Assembly: GCA_025928435.1 (NCBI GenBank)
Contig: JAICJM010000052.1
Span: forward strand, 1-20,950
Direction: 5' to 3'
Origin: Thermoleophilia bacterium
GTDB lineage: Bacteria; Actinomycetota; Thermoleophilia; Gaiellales; JAICJC01
Length of the DNA stretch: 20,950 bases
The notes under the pieces are model-generated. The model was not told the origin of the DNA. It worked only from the letters and a program-made list of their open reading frames with translations, and made no database searches. How positions within the stretch are numbered: the first letter of the stretch is position 1; every line of letters begins with the position of its first letter. Of the stretch, positions 1-6,006 are shown piece by piece. The position numbers were made by a program, and so were the translations under genes.

Positions 1-61
1 GGGACGGCGCCATTCACCGGCATCGGCGATGATTTTGGAGCCGTAGCGCCGTCCAACCAGC

Positions 62-676
62 ATGACCAACACCACATGCCACATGTCAGTCTCGCTCGAC
101 GGATATGCCGCCGGGCCCGACCAGAGCCTCGAGAACCCTCTCGGCATCCGCGGAATGGAGGTTCACCGCTGGCACCTCGGCGAGCAGCTGAACGAGGTCG
201 ACCGGCGCGCGCGCGACATGCTGCTGCGCCCGCGCGGCGCGTACGTGATGGGGCGCAACATGTTCGGGCCGATCCGCGGCCCGTGGGAGGAGGACTGGCG
301 CGGGTGGTGGGGCGATGACCCCCCGTACCACGCTCCGGTGTTCGTCCTCACACACCACGACCGCGATCCGATCGAGATGGACGGCGGGACGACCTTCCAT
401 TTCGTCACCGGGGGATTCGATGCCGCGTACGCGCGCGCGACGGAGGCCGCGGGCGACCGGGGAGTCGACATCGCCGGCGGCGCGTCCACGGTGCGCCAGG
501 CGCTCACGGCCGGGGTGATCGACGAGCTCGTGCTCGATATCGCCCCCGTGCTGCTCGGCGCCGGCGAGCGCATCTTCGACGGCGTCCCCGACCCGGGATT
601 CGAGGTGGTGGAGGCGACCCACTCGCCGCGGGCGACGCACATCGTCTATCGCGTCGGTTCGGCCGGCCGGGCGTAG
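62..676 (+). CDS. Dihydrofolate reductase family protein (RibD C-terminal domain)
   Basis: A 204-residue protein of the RibD_C/DHFR-like fold, a family of NAD(P)H-dependent reductases. Many single-domain members have no known substrate. The N-terminal strand MSVSLDGYAAGPDQS matches the typical opening of this family. A GRNMFGP segment near residue 61 and DIAGGASTVRQALTAG near residue 136 fit the nucleotide-binding loops, and the C-terminal DELVLDIAPVLLGAGERIF block is characteristic. The length is normal for the family. The ATG at 62 is chosen because it lies only seven residues before the conserved MSVSLDG; no good Shine-Dalgarno is visible before it. The gene ends 7 bp from the convergent ArsR-type gene, so there is no operon partner downstream. 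The fold assignment is firm, but the substrate cannot be told from sequence. Confidence 0.88.
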   Translation: MTNTTCHMSVSLDGYAAGPDQSLENPLGIRGMEVHRWHLGEQLNEVDRRARDMLLRPRGAYVMGRNMFGPIRGPWEEDWRGWWGDDPPYHAPVFVLTHHDRDPIEMDGGTTFHFVTGGFDAAYARATEAAGDRGVDIAGGASTVRQALTAGVIDELVLDIAPVLLGAGERIFDGVPDPGFEVVEATHSPRATHIVYRVGSAGRA

Positions 677-683
677 ACCATGG

Positions 684-1271
684 TCAGCGCGTCCGGTGGG
701 GCACGGTCAGGCTCATGACCCGCACCCGCCGGCTGCCGTCGGGTCGGCCGGCGCGGGTTCGGCCCCGGTAGGGCTCGAGGACAGCGGCGATGCCGGCGAT
801 CACCTCTTGCGCCTCCTCGGCCGTCAGCCAGAGGTCGGCGTTGCCCAGGAAGGCGGCGTCCTGCCATTGCTTGGGTTCCTCGTGCGCGGTCGCCACGAAC
901 TCCCTCGCCAGAGCCCGGCTGCGGTCGAAGAACGTGAGCGCCACGGCAGTCGCCGCGGCCGCCCGGGCGGGTGTGGACGGGTCGATGTCGACCGTCCCGC
1001 CGTCGGTCGCCCGCCACGGGCGTTCCCGTCCGTCGCTGCGGGCGGGGGCCGGCTCGGCCAGGTTGTAGCGCTCCAGCAGTTTCAGGTGGTACGCCGTCGC
1101 GCTCGGGCTCAGCCCGGTGAGCGCCGCGCACTCGGTCGCGGTCAGCTCATCGCCTGACGCAAGCGCATCGATGATCGCCATCCGGGCGGGATGGGCCAGA
1201 GCCCGGATGTCCCGCGGATCCTGGAGATGCAGGACGTCCTCATCGCGCTTCCGGGCCTGGCGGGGAGGCAT
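684..1271 (-). CDS. ArsR-type winged-helix transcriptional regulator
   Basis: A 195-residue DNA-binding protein. Residues about 19-75 (DIRALAHPARMAIIDAL, then ECAALTGLSPSATAYHLKLL) form the winged helix-turn-helix of the ArsR/HTH_20 group, in which the recognition helix follows the ALTGLSPS turn. The C-terminal half, about 110 residues, is a helical region with no metal-binding cysteine motif, so metal sensing is unlikely. It resembles the HTH_20 regulators that are often paired with MFS exporters. It is transcribed divergently from the MFS gene across 54 bp, and the two promoters overlap. I infer that it represses the exporter and probably itself. The ligand is unknown. Confidence 0.88.
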   Translation of the reverse strand: MPPRQARKRDEDVLHLQDPRDIRALAHPARMAIIDALASGDELTATECAALTGLSPSATAYHLKLLERYNLAEPAPARSDGRERPWRATDGGTVDIDPSTPARAAAATAVALTFFDRSRALAREFVATAHEEPKQWQDAAFLGNADLWLTAEEAQEVIAGIAAVLEPYRGRTRAGRPDGSRRVRVMSLTVPHRTR

Positions 1272-1279
1272 CGACTCGG

Positions 1280-1308
1280 AGCATAACGCTTGACAGGGAG
1301 ATGTTCAG
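1280..1308 (-). promoter_or_regulatory. Predicted promoter of the ArsR-type regulator
   Basis: On the minus strand, CTGAAC (1308-1303) and TATGCT (1285-1280) are separated by 17 bp, close to a housekeeping sigma consensus. The ATG at 1271 follows the -10 box by 8 nt, so the transcript would have almost no leader. It overlaps the divergent MFS promoter. It was predicted by eye only. Confidence 0.45.
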
Positions 1309-1318
1309 GGAATACTGT
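1290..1318 (+). promoter_or_regulatory. Predicted promoter of the MFS exporter
   Basis: A perfect TTGACA (1290-1295) is followed after 17 bp by TACTGT (1313-1318), which fits TANNNT. The ATG at 1326 lies 7 nt downstream, implying a leaderless mRNA. Two direct TGTTCA copies (1303-1308 and 1316-1321) lie in and just after the spacer and could be part of a regulator site. The TTG at 1290 could open a longer reading frame, but it is the -35 hexamer, which argues for the start at 1326. Confidence 0.55.
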
Positions 1319-1325
1319 TCAATAT

Positions 1326-2591
1326 ATGCTTAAGAACCTGCCCGGACGCCGCGACCTGCTCATCGCCCTCGGCGGGCGCACCGTGTCGACGTTCGGCGAC
1401 GGCGTGGCGGTCGTCGCGCTGACCCTGCGCCTGCAGGCGGACGGCGCCCATCCGTACGAGGTGGGTCTGCTGCTGGCCGCCGGGGCAGTGCCGCTGGTGC
1501 TGCTCGCCGGCCCGGTCGGGCGCCTGGCGGACAGCCGCGACTCCCGGCGTCTGCTCGTCGCGGGCGGTCTGGCCGAGGTCGCCGCCACGGTTCCCCTGAT
1601 CTTCATCCACGCGGTCGTGCCGATCGTGCTCCTGGTCGCCGTGCTCGGCGGCGCTGCCTCGGTGACCGGGGCGACCTGGTCGGCCCTCATCCCGCGGGTG
1701 GTCGGGGAGGATCACCTGGCCGAGGCGGTGTCGGCCCAGCAATCCCTGAGCGTCCTCGTCCTGGTCGGCGCCCCCGCCGTGGGCGGCATGCTGGCCGGAG
1801 CGTTCGGCACGGGCGTTGCGGTGGCCGTCGATGCAGCGACGTTCGTCGTCGTGACCATCGCCGCCGCCCTCGTCCGCACCCGCCGGGCGCCCGGCCGAGC
1901 CGCCACGAGCGACGGCTCGGGCCGGATCCGGGGCGGGCTCGCCATACTCCGGGCCGATCCGCTCCTGGCTCCCCTGCTCGCCGGCGTCGCCCTCGTCGTC
2001 CTCCTCGTCGGCATGGTCGACGTCGTCCTCGTGTACCTGGTGCGGAACACCCTTCACGCCGGAGGCGTCTGGTACGGCGTGGCCGAGGCGTCCTGGATGC
2101 TGGGCATGGTGGGAGGCTCGGTCGGTGCGGGCCGCGTCCGGACAGAACAGGGGCGGGTCGGCGCCACGGTCGCGGGAGCGGCCCTCGCCTGCGCCGGGGT
2201 GGCCGGCTTCGCCGCCGCGCCGGTCGTGGGGATTCTCCTTCCCATCTCGGTGCTCGGTGGTGTGGGGAACGGCTACGCCGGGGCCTGCCTGTCGACCCTG
2301 CTCATGACGCGCACCCCCGAGAGCGCGCGCGGCCGGGTGTCCGCCACTGCCAACGCCGTCTTCGGCGGCGCCCAGGGCGCCTCGCTCCTGCTCGGCGGCC
2401 TCGTCGCGGGGGTGCTGTCGCCCCGGGCGATCTATGCCGTCGCCGGGCTGCTCGGTCTGGCCGCCGCCGGAATCGTCGCAGCCCGCACCGCCGGCCCGGC
2501 GGTCTACCCGGCCCAGCGGAAGCCGGTGACCTCGGGGCGCGGCGAGAGCGGGCTGGCCGGCAGCCCGCCCGCCGGATCGTCCTCGTTGTAG
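1326..2591 (+). CDS. MFS transporter (drug-efflux type)
   Basis: A 421-residue major facilitator with about 12 hydrophobic segments and a cytoplasmic loop near residue 200 rich in Arg/Gly. The loop after the second membrane segment, GPVGRLADSRDSRRLL, is an MFS motif A variant. The overall pattern is close to the macrolide-efflux/enterobactin-exporter subgroup (MFS_3). The ATG at 1326 is preferred over the in-frame TTG at 1290 because MLKNLPGRRDLL begins the usual N-terminus and the promoter lies between the two. It is divergent from an ArsR-type regulator, suggesting inducible efflux. The last ~29 residues are hydrophilic and run 88 bp into the convergent enolase-like gene, so the tail was probably gained by loss of an earlier stop. 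The substrate is unknown. Confidence 0.9.
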   Translation: MLKNLPGRRDLLIALGGRTVSTFGDGVAVVALTLRLQADGAHPYEVGLLLAAGAVPLVLLAGPVGRLADSRDSRRLLVAGGLAEVAATVPLIFIHAVVPIVLLVAVLGGAASVTGATWSALIPRVVGEDHLAEAVSAQQSLSVLVLVGAPAVGGMLAGAFGTGVAVAVDAATFVVVTIAAALVRTRRAPGRAATSDGSGRIRGGLAILRADPLLAPLLAGVALVVLLVGMVDVVLVYLVRNTLHAGGVWYGVAEASWMLGMVGGSVGAGRVRTEQGRVGATVAGAALACAGVAGFAAAPVVGILLPISVLGGVGNGYAGACLSTLLMTRTPESARGRVSATANAVFGGAQGASLLLGGLVAGVLSPRAIYAVAGLLGLAAAGIVAARTAGPAVYPAQRKPVTSGRGESGLAGSPPAGSSSL

Positions 2592-3559
2592 ACGCTCGGC
2601 GCCACGTCGTTGGGCGCATCGGCGTGGAAGAGCGAAGCGAGCAATTGGATCTGCCCGCGGCCCACACCCAGCTCGCCCATGCCGCCGCCGTACATCGGGC
2701 GCCCCTCCCGCGTGCAGCGCTCGTAGACGTCGAAGAGGGCGCGGAGGGTCCCGATCCGCGACGGCTTGACGTTCACGACACGGCCGGCCAGCGGGGTCGC
2801 GCCGATATCCCCGGCGTCGTGGATCGGCGCGTCGTACGACACCCGCTCGACGTGATCGGCCAGCCGCTCCGCGATCCCGGGCAGGTCGTGCGGGTCCTCC
2901 AGATACGCCTCCGGGAGGGCGGCAAGGATGCGGTCGTACAACGCGGGCAGCGCCTCCGGGTCCTCCACCTCGAGGCCGTACTGGCCCTTGAAGTCGATCG
3001 TGTCGACCGCGCCGGTCGCGGCGACTTCGTCGACGAGGCCGGGTGACCAGGTCGCCTCGGCGTCGAGCTTGAACCGCACGCCGGGTGAGCGGGCGAGCCG
3101 CCGTCGGACCGGCTCGATCGAGGGCTCCTTGCCCAGGCCAAGCGAGTTGACGAAGTGCACCGGCCGCGGCTCGCGGTCGAGCACCTCGTGGAGGGCACGG
3201 CCGGCCTGACGCAGCGCGAGGTCGAGCGCCGCCGACTCGAAGGCCCAGTTGCGGTAGCCCCGGGCCGCCTCCCACCCGGGCGCCCGCACGAACAGGTCGA
3301 GCGACGCGAGACGGCCGCAGAAGCCCGCAAGCGTCCACTCGCCCTCGAGCCCCAGCACCGGCCTGGCCTCGTGCAGCGAGGTGCCGTCCTCCTCCATCAG
3401 CGAGATGTCCTCACCCAGACCGTCGGCACCGGCGCCGACGAGACGCACGTGCGTCGTCACGCGCTGAAACTCGTTCGAGAGCACGGCATGCAGGCGGTCG
3501 TACTCACATCCCTCGACGATGAGCGGCAGATCGGCGAGCCGCGGCCAGAGCGAGTCCAT
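2504..3559 (-). CDS. Enolase-superfamily protein (C-terminal barrel domain)
   Basis: A 351-residue protein with the enolase-superfamily layout: an N-terminal capping domain to about residue 95, then a barrel. Candidate catalytic and metal positions occur in the expected order: K164 (VRFKLDAEAT), D189 (DTIDFKG), E221 (AYLEDPHD), D243 (SYDAPIHD) and K265 (VVNVKPSRIG). Members abstract a proton alpha to a carboxylate with Mg2+; the actual substrate here is unknown, and dehydratase, racemase or muconate-cycloisomerase-like roles are all possible. The start at 3559 avoids 63 low-complexity Arg-rich residues that merely shadow the upstream SDR gene. It lies 46 bp downstream of the SDR gene on the same strand, and the two are probably one transcript under the MarR-type regulator. 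Its 3' end overlaps the MFS gene by 88 bp. Confidence 0.83.
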   Translation of the reverse strand: MDSLWPRLADLPLIVEGCEYDRLHAVLSNEFQRVTTHVRLVGAGADGLGEDISLMEEDGTSLHEARPVLGLEGEWTLAGFCGRLASLDLFVRAPGWEAARGYRNWAFESAALDLALRQAGRALHEVLDREPRPVHFVNSLGLGKEPSIEPVRRRLARSPGVRFKLDAEATWSPGLVDEVAATGAVDTIDFKGQYGLEVEDPEALPALYDRILAALPEAYLEDPHDLPGIAERLADHVERVSYDAPIHDAGDIGATPLAGRVVNVKPSRIGTLRALFDVYERCTREGRPMYGGGMGELGVGRGQIQLLASLFHADAPNDVAPSVYNEDDPAGGLPASPLSPRPEVTGFRWAG

Positions 3560-3605
3560 GCACGTTCGACCTGGCCGCGGCTCCGATCTCATCGGTCGAC
3601 CATCC

Positions 3606-4418
3606 CTACGCGGCCGCTGCCGTCGCCGCGGCAAGCACGGGCGGAGCGTTGCGCCCGGCGAGCACGCCGCCGTCGATCGGGAGCGTCGTGCCGGTGATCC
3701 AGCCGGCCCGGTCGCCCGCGAGGAACAGGATCGCCTCGACGACGTCACGGGGAGAACCGTGGCGCCCGAGCGGGTGGAACGCGTTCACGGAGTCGAGCAC
3801 CGAACGCGCCTGCTCGGCGGTCATGAACCGCTCGTACGCCGGCGTCTCGACGAACGCGAGCGCGACCGTGTTGACGCGAATGCCGTGCGGAGCCAGCTCG
3901 ATCGCGAGGTTCTTGGTGAGTGCGTGCCGACCGGCCTGCGCGGCCGAGTAGGCGCTCGTGGGCGTCGTCGTGATCGCGTCGAGCGCCCACATCGAGCCGA
4001 CGTTGACGATCGCGCCGCCGCCCCGTTCCACCATCACCCGCGCGGCGGCCTGGGATGCGTAGAACGTCGGGCGCAGCGTCGTGTCGAGCGCCTCCTCGAG
4101 CTGCTCCTCGGTCTGCTCGAGGAACGGCACGACGCGAAAGACGCCCGTGCTGTTGACGAGCACGTCGACGCCGCCGAAGCGCTCCACCGCCTCGGCGATC
4201 AACCGCGCGGCCACGCCGGGCGAGCCGGCGTCGCCGGCCAGGACGGCGACCCGATCGCCCGCCGGGTCGAGCTCTCGCCGCGCCGCATCCAGCACCTCAC
4301 GGCGTCGACCCGCGAGGACGACGGACGCGCCCTCGGCCAGCAGGCGCGCGGCGGCCGCCTTGCCGATCCCCCCGCCGCCGCCCGTGATGACGGCAACCTT
4401 GCCCTGAAACTCCGACAT
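3606..4418 (-). CDS. Short-chain dehydrogenase/reductase-like protein with altered tetrad
   Basis: A 270-residue Rossmann-fold protein of the classical SDR family. The cofactor motif TGGGGGIG (residues 12-19) is intact and Arg residues at 38-40 favour NADP(H). The structural motif is NSTG (89-92) instead of NNAG. The catalytic tetrad is degraded: the usual Asn position is Thr114 (DTTLRPTF), Ser142 and Tyr157 are present but two residues further apart than usual, and the Lys of YxxxK is Gln161 (YSAAQAG). ATG 4418 has a strong GGGGGAG ribosome site 6 nt upstream. It is first in a two-gene unit with the enolase-like gene and divergent from a MarR regulator with two operators. It may be a slow or redirected enzyme, or a binding protein. 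Classification is secure; activity is doubtful. Confidence 0.9.
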   Translation of the reverse strand: MSEFQGKVAVITGGGGGIGKAAAARLLAEGASVVLAGRRREVLDAARRELDPAGDRVAVLAGDAGSPGVAARLIAEAVERFGGVDVLVNSTGVFRVVPFLEQTEEQLEEALDTTLRPTFYASQAAARVMVERGGGAIVNVGSMWALDAITTTPTSAYSAAQAGRHALTKNLAIELAPHGIRVNTVALAFVETPAYERFMTAEQARSVLDSVNAFHPLGRHGSPRDVVEAILFLAGDRAGWITGTTLPIDGGVLAGRNAPPVLAAATAAAA

Positions 4419-4434
4419 GATGGTCTCCCCCAAA

Positions 4435-4452
4435 TGGTTTGCTCGGAAACTA
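4435..4452. promoter_or_regulatory. MarR-type operator, copy 1 (SDR-proximal)
   Basis: TGGTTTGCTCGGAAACTA is an 18-bp imperfect palindrome (TGGTTT-N6-AAACTA). It is nearly the reverse complement of copy 2 at 4481-4498, centred 46 bp away. It lies between the likely SDR start site and the SDR ribosome site, so bound protein would block transcription. MarR dimers bind palindromes of this size; the assignment to the adjacent gene is inferred. Confidence 0.6.
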
Positions 4453-4480
4453 TCTCCTGAGCGGCACGGTATCACCGATC

Positions 4481-4498
4481 TAGTTTCCTCGCAAACTA
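4481..4498. promoter_or_regulatory. MarR-type operator, copy 2 (MarR-proximal)
   Basis: TAGTTTCCTCGCAAACTA has perfect 6-bp arms (TAGTTT/AAACTA) around a 6-bp centre. It overlaps a possible minus-strand -35 for the SDR gene (TTGCGA, 17 bp before TACCGT) and the -35 area of the marR promoter, so one site could control both directions. Confidence 0.65.
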
Positions 4499-4504
4499 CT
4501 CTGC

Positions 4505-4510
4505 TAGGCT
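4505..4510 (+). promoter_or_regulatory. -10 box of the MarR gene (leaderless)
   Basis: TAGGCT lies 7 nt before the ATG at 4518, matching the TANNNT-N7-start arrangement of leaderless actinobacterial genes. No purine-rich ribosome site precedes the ATG. Operator copy 2 occupies the -35 region. Confidence 0.5.
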
Positions 4511-4517
4511 TCGGCGC

Positions 4518-4982
4518 ATGACCCGAGGCCTCGCGGAGCCGTACCTGAGCGCGTGGCGCGGTGTGCTGAACGCGCACGCTTCCGTCGTCGGCCGGATCGA
4601 GGAGGCGCTCGCCGGCTCGGGCCTTCCCCCGCTCGCCTGGTACGACGTCCTGTGGGCGGTTCGTCGGGCGCCCGGCCGCCGGGCCCGGATGGCGGAGCTC
4701 GCCGGGAACCTCACGCTCAGCCGGGGCGGGCTGACCAAGCTCGTCGACCGTCTCGAGACCGCGGGCCTCCTCCTTCGGGAGCCGGCCGAGCACGACGGGC
4801 GCGGCCTCTACGCAACCCTCACACCGGCGGGCGAGGAGATGCTGCGGCGGATGTGGCCGGTCTACGCGAAGGTGCTCCGCGAGACCTTCGCGGCCGCCAT
4901 GGATGCCGGGGAAGCCGCGACGATGGCGGTTGCCCTCGACCGTGCGGCGACCGCGGCCCGGTCAGCGGCCGCTCCGCCATGA
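4518..4982 (+). CDS. MarR family transcriptional regulator
   Basis: A 154-residue regulator of normal MarR length. The N-terminal helix (PYLSAWRGVLNAHASVVGRI) is the dimerisation segment. LAWYDVLWAVRR leads into the winged helix, with MAELAGNLTLSRGGLTKLVDRLETAGLL (about residues 58-85) as the helix-turn-helix and EHDGRGLYATLTPAGEEML as the wing, which carries the DxRG-like conserved aspartate and arginine. It is divergent from the SDR/enolase-like pair, with two palindromic sites in the 99-bp gap, so it probably represses that pair and itself until a small phenolic or similar ligand binds. The ligand is unknown. Its 3' end overlaps the convergent zinc-ribbon gene by 21 bp. Confidence 0.92.
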   Translation: MTRGLAEPYLSAWRGVLNAHASVVGRIEEALAGSGLPPLAWYDVLWAVRRAPGRRARMAELAGNLTLSRGGLTKLVDRLETAGLLLREPAEHDGRGLYATLTPAGEEMLRRMWPVYAKVLRETFAAAMDAGEAATMAVALDRAATAARSAAAPP

Positions 4983-5339
4983 CGCCGCCAGGCGGTCGAG
5001 CACACGGCGCGTCCCCGAGGGCGGCTCCCCGACCCCGAGATCCTCGAGGAACCGCGCCAGGTCGTTCGTCGAGTCGTCGTCGAGCGCGACCACGCACGCG
5101 ATCCGGCCGTCGGGCCCGTAGATGCTCATCCGCGTGTGCGGGGGGCCGTCCACGGGATCGAAGTAGCGGGAGACCCGCAACCCGCGACCGGACGCCTGCA
5201 CCTCCGGATGCGGCGGGAAGTGGGCGACGATCTTCCGGCGCTGCGGAGTCGCGCACCACGGACAGAACCGATGCTCCCGCTCGATTGCCTGACCGCAGCT
5301 CCTGCAGACCACGTGCCGTCCCCGATCGTTCCATGTCAA
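4962..5339 (-). CDS. Zinc-ribbon protein of unknown function
   Basis: A 125-residue protein with an N-terminal rubredoxin-like zinc ribbon: CRSCGQ near residue 12 and CPWC near residue 27, four cysteines in two CxxC knuckles. After it come a basic segment (QRRKIVAHF) and an alpha/beta part (RMSIYGPDGRIACVVALDDD, then DLARFLEDLG). The TTG at 5339 is chosen because GAGGAG sits 5 nt upstream and the reading frame above it is low-complexity. It is the last gene of the minus-strand cluster that begins with the TrmO-like gene, 47 bp after the small membrane protein. I do not recognise the C-terminal domain; a nucleic-acid or protein adaptor is possible but unproven. Confidence 0.75.
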   Translation of the reverse strand: MTWNDRGRHVVCRSCGQAIEREHRFCPWCATPQRRKIVAHFPPHPEVQASGRGLRVSRYFDPVDGPPHTRMSIYGPDGRIACVVALDDDSTNDLARFLEDLGVGEPPSGTRRVLDRLAASWRSGR

Positions 5340-5344
5340 ACGTA

Positions 5345-5350
5345 CTCCTC
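5345..5350 (-). promoter_or_regulatory. Ribosome binding site fixing a TTG start
   Basis: GAGGAG on the minus strand lies 5 nt before TTG at 5339. No ATG or GTG in the frame is nearby, so this site decides the start of the zinc-ribbon gene. Confidence 0.6.
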
Positions 5351-5386
5351 GCGCAGCCCGGGCGCCACCCGGCGGAACGGAGATCC

Positions 5387-5656
5387 TCACCACCGGCGCC
5401 GGTACATCTGCAGCGTGACGAGCTCCGCTCCGGCGAGCACGAGCCCGGCGAGCATGAAGGCGGGCGAGCCGGCCGCCAACCCACCGACGAAGAGGACGAT
5501 TCCGACCCCCACGAGCGTCCACAGGGATCTGTCCGACATCAAGAAGCTGCGGCCGTGGTCTCCCGTCGGCCCGAACCGCTGCATGCCCCATCGCGGGAAC
5601 AGGCCGATGAATGCGGCGGCCGCCACCGCAAAGATCCCGTACGCGAGCCACGTCAC
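5387..5656 (-). CDS. Small integral membrane protein, unknown
   Basis: An 89-residue protein with three likely membrane segments: TWLAYGIFAVAAAAFIGLF (residues 2-20), LWTLVGVGIVLFVGGLAAG (about 45-63) and PAFMLAGLVLAGAELVTLQM (about 65-84), ending in the positive MYRRRW. The GTG start at 5656 shares GTGA with the stop of the upstream gene, so the two are probably translationally coupled. I do not recognise a family. It belongs to the minus-strand cluster containing an MFS transporter and may be an accessory membrane component. Confidence 0.72.
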   Translation of the reverse strand: MTWLAYGIFAVAAAAFIGLFPRWGMQRFGPTGDHGRSFLMSDRSLWTLVGVGIVLFVGGLAAGSPAFMLAGLVLAGAELVTLQMYRRRW

Positions 5657-6006
5657 GCCCCACCCCCGAGCGAGAGCGTCCCGTCCTCCCCGAGCACCGC
5701 GTTCGGAGGCCCGCCAAGCGACGTGTTCGCGTCACCCTCGCACCGCATCGCGCCGTCGCGGTCGAACCTGGTTCGGTCCGGCGTCGTGCCGATCGTGAGC
5801 ATCGAAGGCGGCACGCTCTCATCACCGGGATCGCGGAGGAACACCGCACAGCGAAGCGGCGGAGGCCCCGAAACGATTCCACCCGAGGCGATGACGATCC
5901 CGACGAACACCTCGCGCGGCCGCATGGCGGCGGCGGCCGCCCGCACCTCCGCGTTCGCGTCGCCGTTCCAGATCGCGACGCAGTCGCCGATCGAGAGCCC
6001 GGTCAC
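5653..6006 (-). CDS. Hypothetical protein coupled to MFS gene
   Basis: A 117-residue acidic protein starting at GTG 6006, which overlaps the MFS stop as GTGA; its own stop overlaps the next gene's GTG in the same way. The N-terminal part reads SIGDCVAIWNGDANAEVRAA, followed by a hydrophobic strand pair EVFVGIVIASGGIVSG, the segment LRCAVFLRDP and a Gly-rich C-terminal tail with a repeated GDAN (residues 15-18 and 91-94). No signal peptide or membrane helix is evident. Codon use is as GC3-rich as its neighbours, supporting real coding. No family is recognised. Confidence 0.72.
   Translation of the reverse strand: MTGLSIGDCVAIWNGDANAEVRAAAAAMRPREVFVGIVIASGGIVSGPPPLRCAVFLRDPGDESVPPSMLTIGTTPDRTRFDRDGAMRCEGDANTSLGGPPNAVLGEDGTLSLGGGA

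Noticed and set aside
2..54. Inverted repeat GGACGGCGC / GCGCCGTCC before the first gene
   Set aside because: A 9-bp stem with a 35-nt loop, in GC-rich DNA and cut by the window edge, is too weak to call a terminator or attenuator.
1305..3338. A 677-codon open frame on the minus strand across the MFS and enolase-like genes
   Set aside because: It is Arg/Gly/Pro-rich without domains and is antisense or out of frame to two recognisable genes; such frames are expected in very GC-rich DNA.
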